DNA of 64,000 nucleotides from Enoplosus armatus (taxonomy: Eukaryota > Chordata > Actinopteri > Centrarchiformes > Enoplosidae): contig NC_092183.1 in NCBI RefSeq assembly GCF_043641665.1, forward strand, positions 18,273,501-18,337,500. The letters are read 5' to 3'. The notes beneath the pieces were generated by a model. The model saw only the letters and a program-made list of their open reading frames with translations. It had not been told where the DNA came from and did not search any database. The position numbers were made by a program, and so were the translations under genes. Shown here one piece after another: positions 42,732 through 56,100 of this stretch; position 1 is the stretch's first letter; each line of letters begins with the position of its first letter.

Positions 42732-45700
42732 CTATCAGGAATGCTTTTAATATGTCCACTTCCTACACATAAATACTTCCCCTTCTCCAGTACAAACAGT
42801 GAAACCCTCGTCTAAAGACAATGACGTGTATAATTCTGACGCCTGGACATCATGCACAACACTAGTTAATAGAAACACACCTACTAGCATCAATGGCAAC
42901 ATTAATATCAATACATCATTGACGTGCATTACAACAAAGTCACACTCAGTGCTTTAACTTTTCAGATTTTTTTTTAAATTCATAAGATAAATAAATGAAA
43001 TACATTTTACACTATATTATGAAATGTCAGTGCATCTTATTTGAGAGTAACTCGTAGACTTTTGATCAAATCTCTATGAAACTGAGAGGACAGTGAGATA
43101 AATCAGGGAGTCTGTGACCGTGGCCACTGGTTTGAAATCTTAGATTTCGTACTCATCTTTGTCCTTTATTATTATTTTTGTCATTTATTCTACAGAGCTA
43201 CGTGTTACATCAGAGGTCTATCCTGTGACATGTGAGCAGATCCTTTGCACTGTCAAGCAGAAGTGTTACAGTGACTTACAGTGTTGAATCAATGTCACGG
43301 AGAATCAAGCAATTTACATTCCTTGCTTTTGGACATCCTGTTGCAGATCAGCAAAGTATTGCACAATGACTTCTGTGCTTGTTTCAGTTTGACAAATAAT
43401 ACCAACTTAGATAATTCTTTGTCATGGCTGACACTAACTAGGCATCCTCGGCACTTTTAAAGATAAAAAAACAGTGGATAAATTAAATTTTGAGCTTGAT
43501 TAAACTGTTTCCCACTGTGCAATTCATAGAAATAGAAATCCGTATTTGGACACGTTCGAATACATCAGTGCGCTGCTGTCCAGGAGTAAAATAGGGTGGA
43601 ACAGTGCAGAAAAAGAAATCATTTCTGAAGCATTGGCTGCTGTTGGGGTGTTACAATATCACAAAACTAAAAGTGAATTTGGATTTTCATGCATGATTCA
43701 ATACACATTTGAGGACTGCACCTGTATCGGTTACTGCACTGTGTTACCTGTAATCAATCTTTGAATCCAGCTGATGTCAATGGAGTAAAAATAACAAACA
43801 GATGTCCACAGTGCAGTCGGGGTAGGTAATGTGTTTTTAGCACACTCGTTAATAATAATAGTTAAAAATATCATTAAGTCATTTTGTACTTCATAGAAAC
43901 CTCCATACTGTAAATGTGGATTTTAAGGTATCTGAAAAATGGTGTCCCATAATGATACAGATTAATTAATGTGCCTCTGTAAAACCACTGGCCCATGTGT
44001 GAAAGGCTGATTCGGCATGGCACGCTTGAGAACGTTTCCAAATATTAGTGTGTCTCTCTGCCTGTCAGTGGGCCTCAGCGCGCCCTGCCCAACACCCCCT
44101 GCAGCAGATAAATCTTTATCACTTAGACACAAGACTTCCCCCATAACTGAGGAGGCTGTTTACAAGACCGACGGCCAATGAGAACACCCTCGTTAACACA
44201 GGTTAACTGGGGTTGGACAGCTCAATATCTGATTCATTATTATTCTTACACACCACTACATGTTGACGGCAGGCCTGCCACAGATCATAGTGTTAACTAG
44301 TAGATTTTAGAACGTTTTTAAAAGGAAGTTTTCTATCTGTTGAGTAAAATGCTGGTTATCTGTGGTGTAAGAATTGTGCCACTTATGTAATTCATTTACA
44401 GTATTTGCTGTAAATTTGAATTTTGTTGAAACTTCCCCCCAAAAATGATCAAATTATTGTCATCAGAAAAGAAAATATTCAACAAGATTTCAAATTAAAT
44501 TCCCAGAAAGATTTAGTTGCAACATTAGAACATACTTTATAAGTGTGATTGTTCTTGTCAAAATAACTAATATTTTATCACCATGTTTGGTTGATGTCTC
44601 CAACATGTCATCATTGTTTTAAGTGTCGTTATGTTGTCACAAATTGAAATTGTAGCTTGTGTATTTGAATTGTATGTGTATGAAACACATACACAGTAAG
44701 TTTGCAAGTGTTTGAAACTCCAAAACTCAGATTAAAATCCATACATTTAATTTCAATATTGTATATACATTATATACATATGAGTAGTTCAATTTCAGGA
44801 CATAACATTTTCATTTGACAAGTGGCACAACTCTTTCACTTCAGCCCTCGCCGTGCCATGTGAATTCCCATGAGCAACCCAGTTTTATGACGGACGGATG
44901 TCTCATTTCAAATATTGAATCTGCACACTATATTTCATTTTTCTCTTCTTTTCACATGACATCCTCTCTGTGGAACTTTACAGACATAATCAATGGGTCA
45001 GTAAACAGGAGACATTTAGGAGCATATAAAAGTCTTCCTTAAAAGGAGCCCGGTGTGTTCTGTAGTAAATCAGCCCAAGGGGAAGGCTCAGCAGACTCAC
45101 CCTGCGCTTTGAGCAGGATTACAAACGTAAGTGAGACCAGCCGTTCGAGAATGACTCTGGCGGGGCCACGGCTCTGAGATGGGTTTGATGAAGAAAATAT
45201 GACAAAACGGTTCCAGGCAGAGTCTGCACTGCCGAAGTGGTTCGTTTTTGCTTCAGAGTGCTAATAATGCCAGGCTAGGCATCTGCTAAGGGACCATGCG
45301 CCCCTCAGTCAGCTCTGTCAACTTACTATTTAACTAGCAACACAAAAGAGCAATTGAGCAGCGAATTGCCTTTAAACCCTGGGACAACATGCAGCAGCAG
45401 GTTTAGTTAAATCAGCGGCTGATAAAAAGGGAGGTCGAACCACTGGACGTGAATGGTTACTAGGGAAGAGTGGCTGCACTTCACTGCACAGAAAGGCCAT
45501 TATCAATAGTTACTTTGTTTTCATGGAAAATACATGCAGGCATATCACCGCTGCCCTTATCAACATCCACAGCAGCCTTCAGCTTCTGTCATGTATACAC
45601 CATGTTATATGGATTCCCTGCATAACAGCATTTCTAGTTCATCTCTCATGATCATAAATGTTGAGGTTGAAGCGGAAGGCAAATGTGTTTTTTTTCCCCA

Positions 45701-47867
45701 CAGAATTAATTAGGGTTTAGCTGTGTCTTCCTTTGTTTTGTCATGTTGCTCTAGAGGTGAGACAGGCTGCTACTGCGTTAGCCCTAATGTGTGTATCGAA
45801 GGTATTTAAGACAAAATCCTGTGTTATGAGCAGAAGGAGTTTGTTAGCACAGTTTATCCATGATTGAGAACACTAAAATTAAGCTAACAGAGAGCTGAAC
45901 ATTTTTATTTCGAAGAGCAGCAGCCGACTAGATTGTGGACTAAATTGCAGCGTGAACGTGGAGCAGAGATGAAGAGTCTCTGCTAGATGTCTGATGGACT
46001 GGTTTAGAAACACAGCATCGCAATTAAATTATCGAGAGACATGTGTGAGGAAACTGAGTAAACAGCTCTTAAACCAGGAATAAAATTATGTCTTCCATGG
46101 CCATGAAATGCATACTAAAATATTTTCCATCTCAGAAAAACTATATGAGGATAAGCATTAATAAGATCTCATGTGAAAAGCAGACACTAGTGGCACTGGG
46201 ACAAGAAGTTACTGAGGCAGATCCACATTTAGCTCTAAAGCAAATATCTGATTGGTCACAACAAGCGGTGCAGGCGCTCACACTGACCTACTGTTGAAAA
46301 TAGATTTCATGGACTCTTTTCTCAATAGTAAAATCTGCTCATGACATAACAACAGATAAATATGGTATATATTTGGATATATGTTCTTTTTTTTCTCAGC
46401 TTGTGAACTTGTGAGCTAAAAAGAAGCACACATAACCTGACGTTACACAAAGCACAGAGAGATGGTCATTTCCAGTATAAATACTGACTCACTAAAGTCT
46501 ACTACAAGCGGCTCATTACTCCAAATGATCGTGTAAATATTTCAGACGTATTAGTTGACGACTCGTGAGGACAAATCTAAAAAGGACATTGTGTTTATAA
46601 TGCTGGGCACTCAGGTTTATAACTAACTGTGTGTTACTGCAACAAACTGCATCATTATGCCGGCTAAATACGTAGATGTAACTGTAATTATAATTATTTC
46701 CAACACATGCATGCTGTATCCTCCCAATGCTGTATTAATGGACACTTTGTTTTTGCAGTGTGAAAATATGGAATGCTGTAAATATGGAAGACAATTTAGG
46801 AAATGTGTAAACAGTTATTTCTAATGTGTCGTGCGGGATAAGTCGTGTGTTTAACAAGAAATTAAACTGGTGACAGACATTTGCTGCAGAGCCTGTGATC
46901 GACAGGCCTTTCACTAAACTGAGCTGCTAATGTGTGGCGGCTCCATATGCTGGCGTAATAAGTTAAGGCACTGCAGTGAGCATATCAGTAGGCGCACATT
47001 AGGACAACCTGATGTTTTGATGGTGTTTTAGGAGGGGCCTAATGCTTTTTTTTTTCCTGTGCCGTGAACCCTGTAATTCTGAGCTTTTCTCTGCAGTGTG
47101 CTAATGGTGCCTCCAGCCAAACGTCACGCACCCACCTCTATAATGTGCATTTAGTTAGCTTAGTGTGAGATCAGGCCCAAGAGAGCATGAAACAATGAGC
47201 AGGATAAAGCAAAACATGGTGGTAGTGACCTGTGGGAAACCTCCAACACTTCTCTTTCAAGCCTGGCTGATATCAGAACCAATCACACCGCATCACGGTC
47301 AGTTGAGCAAACACTTGAGAACGGTATAACTCCAAGTTGTTCAGGTTTGGAGGGACAAAAAAAAAGCCATGACTGGAGATTATTTTTGCTACAACAGAAG
47401 CTAAAATCTGTGCTGCAAGACTGAAACCTTCAGTATCAAGACAGAATTCAACGCATCAAAACTCTAATGCTATAGATATTTTACCATTAATGGATGATCC
47501 TGTATTCAAGCCATTTGAAAGATGAATAGTTTATAGCAATACTGATTGCGTAATACATTGACTCCCTGTATGACTCAGTGGTAGTTTAACTTTTATAAAA
47601 GAACCTGCACTTTGAAATAAGTTTCTACAATTTGATCTAAAATCTACAAAAGTATACGTGGAACTTGAAGTATTTTTGAATACACCAACATGACTCTCAT
47701 GCTGGCTTGCTTTTGGCTTGTTGCAGCTGGCTGTTGTTAGTTTACTTATTTGTGATTCAGCCTATTGATTTATTTATTAAAAGAAAAACCATGTGCAGCT
47801 GAATGTTGTCACTGGTTCTACACTTGTTTGTATACCTAACTAAAACCAATGCATATAATGACAAAAT
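42732..47867. other. Intergenic DNA between adrb3 and got1l1, first part
   Basis: I see no exon with splice sites and no recognised repeat. If the adrb3 donor at 42674 is used, its acceptor exon should lie in this interval, but I cannot identify it. Confidence 0.45.
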
Positions 47868-48040
47868 GACTTCATTTTGGAGGCTGTAGTTTGTGGTGCT
47901 GTTGAATTGTATTGTATTACTGAGGTGTTCCTAATATCTATTCTACCTATGGGGCGGACAAAATATTAGAAACACCACTCAGTATATTGCAGTACAGTTA
48001 AATAGCACCACATACTACAGCCTCCAAACTGACCTCTATC
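47868..48040. mobile_element. Foldback (palindromic) MITE-like element
   Basis: The left arm, about 47871-47941, contains GGAGGCTGTAGTTTGTGGTG and ACTGAGGTGTTCCTAATAT. The right arm, about 47965-48035, contains the reverse complements (ATATTAGAAACACCACTCAG, CACCACATACTACAGCCTCC). The loop is about 25 bases. No coding sequence is present. Confidence 0.75.
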
Positions 48041-51000
48041 ACTTTCAAGCAAAACTCCTTCATGAAGGATTTATTGCAGGACCGTTGTATTAGGACTGTA
48101 TTAGTTTTAGCTAGGTGTAGCTAATAAACTGGTAACTGTGTGTGTGTTATATGTTATAAACATTTTTCTTTTACTGATGTTATACACACACACACATTTA
48201 AAAATCATGTTGCCTAAATGATTTTGATGATTAAATTGCATCCCCCTTTTGAGAGGCAGATTTAAAGAAAGAAACATACACACGTCACTGATGATGGATG
48301 GATTTTCCTTAACTTTTGATGAGCTTAGCTCCTTTAACTTGAATGGATACTACAAAATATGTGCAGGCTGTCAGTGGTTTGTGATCTAAAATAATTCATG
48401 TGTCAATGTGAGATTCAACAGAATGTACAACATCATTTTATTCCATTAAATCATCCAAATGCGTCAGCTTAGTCACTCTTACCTATAAGACATGAGTGAA
48501 ATACACTATGGGAATAATAAAATGTGTCCTGCACACTTTTTCCTGTAAGCAGTCACATTTCTGGGAAGCTTACAGGTCCAGGTAGTTTATGTCTTCCTGT
48601 AGAGACATGTGGAGGTGATAGCATCAGAATTCCTGTCTTGGTGGGAAAAAAAAAAGGTTGAGTTCCACAAAACATGAGATGAGGGAAATTCAGGCAATAA
48701 CTTTCTGTAATGAACAAAAAAAAAAAAAAAAAAGATAAAAAAGGACAACAGGTGCAGTGATGATATCAATGCTGTTCTCCACATGAAAACAGCAACATAC
48801 TTAAAAATAACCTGTAAGACAACAAAACATCGTTTTCTTGGAGCTTATCTGATAGAAACTGAAATGCCGTGCAGGGTGTGACCAGCACAGGACAACAAGT
48901 CATACAGTAACACACAGAAGGGCCACATCTCACAGGACTGCACACCAAATCAAAAATATAATGAAGTTCATAGTGGGATAGCTAGATGTTGGATCCTGTC
49001 ACTGTGGGTCATTTCTGCCTTGTATCTTCGCCTTTGGAGGCGTGACTAAATAGCACAATTACAAAACAGAATATCTTATTGATTGTAATGACATTCCCCC
49101 TTTTCTAATACACTAGTTAATCACATGTGACATTTACTCATGTCTTTTGTAGTAGGGACATTTGTTTCAATAGAGACACTACATGCTAACATGTCCATCT
49201 CTCTTCAGCTTCACATTGCAGGAAAAGGATGGGTGAACTGCAAAATGTCAAGCTACTGAAGCAAAACTATGTTCTGCAGCCGTTACTGTGGTTCCTGTGA
49301 AGACTGAGACCAAACAGCAGCGAGGACAAGCTAAAGAAGAGTACGACCACCGGCCCTGATAAACGTAGCTGACAGAAGCTTGCTCCAAAGAGATGGCTGG
49401 ATTGACGGTAGAGAAACAGCTGATTTGGTCTGGACAGGAACAGTGTGACTGTCTCTGTGGACAGAGGATGGACTGCTGCAACTCAGCACTTCATAGACAT
49501 TAGGTGACACTTAAGTTGAGTCAGTGTCACCTAAATACTGTTTGCGAAAGACTCTCTGCTGCAAGTTTTAAATGCATTCCAGTAAACCTTTGTGGTTTCC
49601 ATAATGACAGCATTAACTCATTTTGTACAGTATATTATCTGGTAAGTTATCTATTTATGATACACTGAATCTGTAACAAAATACAAACGTTGTCTAACTT
49701 AATACAAAGGTCAAAATTCTGGCAAGGCCGTCTTCACTGTCCAGTTAAAAAAAGATTAATTTTCATGTCATAAACTCTTCAGTGTAATATCAGCTAAACC
49801 AAAGGGCTGCGCATTCACATATTAAATGTTGTTGTTTTCAGTCTAAATCTTTCTGTTTTGAGCCTGGACTGTATCCGCACAATAATACTAACTTATCTTG
49901 CTTAAATCCCCTTGTCTACGTTTAGTTATACCATCAAGACTCAAACATAACTCCTGTCGACAGTTAACATAGCATAAATCATTGTGCAAGGTACAGTATT
50001 ATAAACTGGAGGTAACCACAGCAAAACACACATGCTGTGTTATCTCCCTACATATTTTCCATTGGTAAGCTGCCATGGTATAAGATCACTAACTAAATCA
50101 ATAATAATAAATAATAAATGTTCAAATGTGAAAAAATAATGGACCTCATCCATTATTTTGTTATGTCGGGACGCCTTGTCGTGTGTTATTACTTACATCA
50201 CATCATCTGTTGCATTGAGAAATAAAATATTATAAAACTGTGTAACAGTGGTCACGTGTGCTCTGTGTGCAAACCCACCACTATGGAAGTAAAGAAAGGC
50301 CGTGATAACGTAAATCATATACGCAATGAATACATAGTGTAAACATTTAAATGCCCCCGAGTTTATAGCATTGAAATATTTTACTTTGAAACCCATCTAT
50401 ATGGATTAATATGGTTTGAAACTGCGTCTTGGAAATGTCTCGAAAAACTGATTGTCCTTCTCAGGTTGTTTCATTTTAAGGGATTTTAGAGGCCTAAAGA
50501 GGTAGGAAGTATCCAGTATGTGAAAAAAAGAGACAGAACAAAATAACCCTAATTTTGTATAACAGAAATTATATATTTTTTTCTTTCTTATCAATTTAAT
50601 CATCTTGTGACCCCTCAGATTTATCTGGGGAGTCCCTGAGGGGTACCCTACTCTGCAACACCGAGCAACATAAAACTACTCTTGATACGAGCTCAAGAGA
50701 CAATTTTAAACAACTTAATTTTTCTTATTCCAAGTAATCCTCCACCCACCGAAACCACCGTCATCTCTGGCTCTGCTACTGTTTGAGCAGACATCATGTA
50801 ATGTTATGAGAAGAATTTACAAGATTTGGGACTAAACGAAGAGCACAATGCATGACATTGGAAAACAAACTGTGACCAACATTAGCCCTGCCAGCTGAAA
50901 TATCAACCAGCAACAAGCCACGACAACTCGGAGTGGAAACAATTATCCTGTCTGAGAGTTAAGCCACCATCTTATCAGCTGATTCCTGTTATAATGTTTT

Positions 51001-52985
51001 CCATGAGCGGGTTTAGATTGAAATCAATTGTAAACAGTTTTTTTAAGGAAAGAAAAACAAAAGAGAAGCCACTACTCAAGGTACAACTGGGACTATTTGA
51101 TAAGATATGAATACAGGAAGCAAAAAGTGAAGGTGTTAAATCATCTACAAATTATATTCACCCTTATTAAACTACACATTTAAACCATGGAGTCAAGTGT
51201 TTTTTTTTTTTTATGTAAATCAGACAGGTGTTTTGTTGAAGATAACTCTCAACATACTAGTTTACTGTTTGCAATGTTTTCTATTAATCGTGACAAAGGC
51301 ACTCTGATCAAACACTGAACATTGATTAAAAGTTTTTAATCTTGGATCTACTTTGAAGCGTGCAGTATTTTTTCTTCTCCCTCTCCTCTTGATTGCACAT
51401 GCAAATCACTTGACTGTAAATACGCAGTATTCTGTTTGACACAACCTTTCCCGTTGAGCCTTTCCTGTGCCAACAACTTGTCCAGCGTTACGGCACAGTT
51501 TTCTCCAGGACAGACGGATATTTTCAGAACACGGGGAATCTCAGACAAAAAGCAAATCCTTTGACAACAAATTTAGACTTCAGAGGTCACCAGTTAGGAG
51601 CCCTTAAATCTAATTGAGTCAACTGCACCTTAATTCGATAAAGTATCGTGGATTCATCCTGGTAACATGGTAACGTGACTGAGGCACATACCACTGGCAG
51701 CTGGCCTCACATGGCTTTATAGTAGATATAAAAATCCAGATGACCACAAGCCTGGAGTCATAGAATCAACAATGGCTTCATTACAGATGGCTTGCTGTTA
51801 CCTTTGTACCCGTGCTTCTGAGACCATTTTGTTGTTAGACTGTAATTTTTCTTACTCCCGTTATGGACAACTGGGCAAACACAGATAACCCAGCATCACA
51901 CAGACATTTCAACTGCAGCCACAATGCAGTTTGATTGGAGGAAAACAAGCCCAGCAATCGACAAATTCAAATTCACATTTTTTTTTCTACACTCACCATT
52001 ATGTACCAACGTTTAATAATCACAGTAGTGTGTGTGCCTCTCCCTATTTTTTGCCTGGAAAACCTCAGAATAAGCTACTTACATATCATTAATTCCCTTT
52101 AAATTGTCAACAAATACTCTGACAAAAAACACAGAGTACAGAGGATGAGGCAGGCATCACCCTTTCTTAAATTACAGTCAGCTAATTGACAGTGCTAACT
52201 ACCAGGTTTGGCCATCTACTGCCATCTAGTGCAGTGATTTGTGACTATCAGCCCCATAAAGTGAGCAACACAAACTGGCTCAGTGATTTTTCTTCTTCCA
52301 TATAATAGCTGCAAGATGTTTCCTTTTGATTATGGGGTTTCAATTCCCTGCTACTTCTTAACCCCCATGAAATGGCTGTCCTTCCCACTAGAAAAGCTCC
52401 ACTTCCCAGACGCCTGAGGCACAAGCACGATGGTGTTTCCGTATAACTTGAAGAGCATTGCACTGTGGGGAAGTCGGGTATCTCTTCTTCATTGCTTTAG
52501 GCATATACAGAATACTACTCTAAATTTAGATTACAAAGGAAATATAGTTCCACAAAGTAGAGGCATGTTTGATCCCTACAAATCATCTATTTTGTATAAA
52601 GACATCCTTTCCAAAATATGCAAAAAGATCTCCTGCTTGATTTTACCCTGTTGTACTATTAAATGCTGCCTCTTGACTTGCTGCTTCAGTCATTGTGTCT
52701 TAATTAACTTAAGGGAAGCTACAGAACCACCAAAAGAACCCTTAATGAGCAGCAGAGGGTCCTGTGAGAACTGATTAGCTGTCAGTGTTAGAGGCTGAGG
52801 CGGTTGTTTTACTGTGTATTTGCTTTGTTAAAAATTCAAGATTTCTTAAAAAGCAAATACACGTGGGGCTCGTCTCGTCTTCACCAAAACTCTTGACCCC
52901 TTCCCTTCCAGGTTAGCCTGTTTGATGATAGCTCACTGCGATGGCAAAAGTAAACTCACCAGAGCCACAAATGAGCTCGTGACAA
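48041..52985. other. Intergenic DNA between adrb3 and got1l1, second part
   Basis: No exon-like structure is seen. A-runs occur at about 48716-48734 and a T-run near 51200. A perfect 11-bp hairpin stem (TTAGGTGACAC with GTGTCACCTAA, 13-base loop) lies at 49500-49534. Confidence 0.45.
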
Positions 52986-52999
52986 ACTCATCCATCACC

Positions 53000-53044
53000 G
53001 TTGCCGTGGTGACGGTATCCCAATACGTGCTGTAGCCTGGCAAC
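53000..53044 (+). promoter_or_regulatory. Two RFX/X-box-like motifs upstream of got1l1
   Basis: GTTGCC-GT-GGTGAC at 53000-53013 and GTAGCC-T-GGCAAC at 53032-53044 fit the X-box pattern (GTNRCC, 0-3 bases, RGYAAC). The second fits exactly; the first has one deviation. They lie about 102 and 70 bases before the start codon, in a short CpG-richer stretch. RFX factors act at such sites in promoters of ciliary and testis-expressed genes. The functional link here is inferred. Confidence 0.5.
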
Positions 53045-53101
53045 AGTGGCTAAACAAAAAGGCTCGGCGCTAGCGGGTTGATTTGCCTGGCTGGGCTCAA
53101 C

Positions 53102-56100
53102 ATGAGCCGACCCGGCAGCAGCCCTGATGAAAAAGAGGTCAAACAAAATGGAGACCCAGGAGGTCGTCTCTCCGTGTTTACCACCACCACCACCACTCAC
53201 ACCGCAACGGCGAGTCCTGAAACAAGGCTGTTGTCCGCCTTCAAGAAGGACACTCAGGCCAGGAAGGTTTACCTGGCGGGGAGAGGTGAGTCCGCTCGTC
53301 TGCGTTCATTTCATGACGACTTTTTCAAGTAGTTTCAACCCGGAAACAAGAGCAGAGGGAGGGGTTGTCCCTCTGTCATCGACATATTGAATTTCTACTA
53401 CAAATAGGATGACGTTTGCGTGCTATCTGTTGGCAGACAGCTGGACTTCTTTGAGGTCATGTGAGTCATGTGTCTTTCTGTAGCTGGCTTTCATGGTACA
53501 TAGACAAGAGCTTAAAGAAAAATAATATATTCGGCTCCCTCATCTTGAAACCAGAGCGCAAGGCTTGAATAGATGGTGCAGTTGACACCTAACAATTATT
53601 AAACTGAATTACAGACTCAGCTGTGGGTTCATAGACATTTCTTTGTATATCACTCCTAAAGAAACACTGTAGGTGTTTCAAATAAGATGTCATCAATTGA
53701 CGATGTATCACTCTGTTATTCAATTCACATACATTTCCATCACTTCCATTTTTTCCGTTTTTACAGTATGTTTTCTTCCTCCCACCCTTGAGGCCCTTTC
53801 CTTAAACAGTTTTCATCAGATCGGCTTTAAATGAATCAAATCATCAATTTTTCAATTCTTTCTTTTCTTTCTTATTTTTAAGAAATTACTTCCACCCCTC
53901 ATAGAAAACAGGCGCAAAGTGTCCATGCGATTTCACCAATAGGTTTCTGATGGGGCATTTTAAAGCCTGGAGGTTGGCTTTCCCCCCACCGAAGATGTTT
54001 GGAGCCAGCTGGGGGCTCTGGGTGGATCACCCATCTGTGCACCTTATTAACTTTCAAAATACTTAATTAAGCTAGACATTCTATGCAATAAACTCGCTAC
54101 TAAAACAATAACTTCTTAAGCATATTGCCCGTAGAGCAGGGATACTCAACTTGCTTTGCCAGGGGCCAGTTAATAAACTCGCTGCCAGAAAGCCTTTCTA
54201 ACACGGGGATGGTCAACGGGCCACCCAGCCCCCTATTTGGTCCATGGGCCTTAAGTTGAGTATCACTGCAGTAGAGGATCTGCACCTTAAGGCCACATTG
54301 GTTTCAACTTTTTTGATCTGATTGCTGCCTCATATTTGTTTCTAGATGACATGGTAACTACAAATCATATTTACTCATATTTAAGAAATAGTAGGCCCTA
54401 TGTTCATTCTAATTTAGGGTGGACTTTCTGAGACTCTCAATTACAGTTTTCTCTCATTATGACCTTTCTTTCCTTTCCACTTTACTTTGATATCTCAATG
54501 TTTTTTTGCCATTTGATACAGTGTTTTGTTGGATGAAAAAAATTGTTTGCAATAACTGTCTTTCGCAGAGTATTACAGCGAGGAAGGGAAGACCTTTGAA
54601 CTGCGTCTTGTTGGAAAAATAAAGCAACAGCTAAGTGCTGATCCCACTCTTCGTCCAGAGTATCCACCTTCTCTTGGTCTGGCAGAGTTCACCCGGCGAG
54701 CCACAGAGGTTGCTTTGGGGAAGAGCTCTCGTGCTATAGTGGAGAACCGGGTAATCTCAGCTGAACATAAACACGGTAGCTAATTATAGTTTAGGTATAT
54801 ATTTATACCTAAGTGTTGCACAGCGACAAGCATGTAAAGATGAAGCACCAGCCTGTGTGCCTAATCATCCAATCAGTTAGCACTGCCATTACCAGGAGGC
54901 ACTGTGCAGAGGAATCTGTAATTATTTATGTCTAGCTTCCTCCTCAGAGTAAATCAATACAAGATCAGTGTTTAAGTGTTTTAGCATCAGTAATGTTAAT
55001 AACTCAACTCTTGCAGGTGTTAGGTGTCCAAACTCCTGGTTTTACCGCTGCTGTGCGTCTCGGGGCTGAACTCTTGAGACACTGGCATGATGTCTGTGCT
55101 GACTGGTGCGGGCCAGTATACCTCTCTTCCCCTTGTGATGGTAAATAATAACGTCACTTCCTCTTAACAGCATTTAAAGATACAGATGCTGGCTTTAAAA
55201 TGCAAACATAACATTGAAAACATTGAAACATAAATGACACATAGTACTGTAGCTAATAAATGGTAAATGGCTGCATTTATATGGCGCTTTTATCCAAAGC
55301 GCTATTCAATTGGCCTCTCATTTACCCACACACTCACACACCGAAGGCAGCCAGTTACCATGCAAAGTGCTGGTCTGATCCAACCATCAGGTGCAATGTG
55401 GAGTTCAGAAGAAGGACACTTGGATATTTGGACAGGAGGAACTCCCTGTGAGCAGTGGACGACCCGCTCTCCTGAGCCACAGCCACCCCAGAGTGGTGAT
55501 TGCAACTGTATGCACTCTTCGTTTACCTGCACATCATATTATCAACAAGACTAGAGGATGACTCATAAGTACACCACAAATGACGTATGAATAAATGATT
55601 GGGTAACAGTGTACATAGCAACGTAAGTTACTGTGACATACACACAAAAAGATTGTGTGAGATTTCAGAGAAACAGAAGTTGAGGGCACGAAGAAGACAA
55701 AATGTGAAAGATAGCACGTGGATGGATGATAACTGGCTATAAATACATACAGAACCTTGACAAACATGTCAGACATTCATTACACCTTTCAGATACAGTA
55801 TATTCACTTCATTTCTGCAGATGTGGATGATTTAATAGAGATGTGTCTATGTCTTGCATACATTAAAATTGAAGTACTGCATAGATGTAAGGCTTGCAAA
55901 ATGTGTTATATGAATTGCCAGATTTAAAAATGTATTAGTAATGTAAATAGTATTCATCACAGTGGTGGCTCTATACTGTGATTGCATCTGGAGGAGATGG
56001 TACTGCTTTAGGTGTGTAATGTTTTGTTTTGATCCTCCCTGCAGACTCATTGCCTGGTATCTTCCAAGCAGCAGGGATCCAAGACATCCGTGAGTATTAT

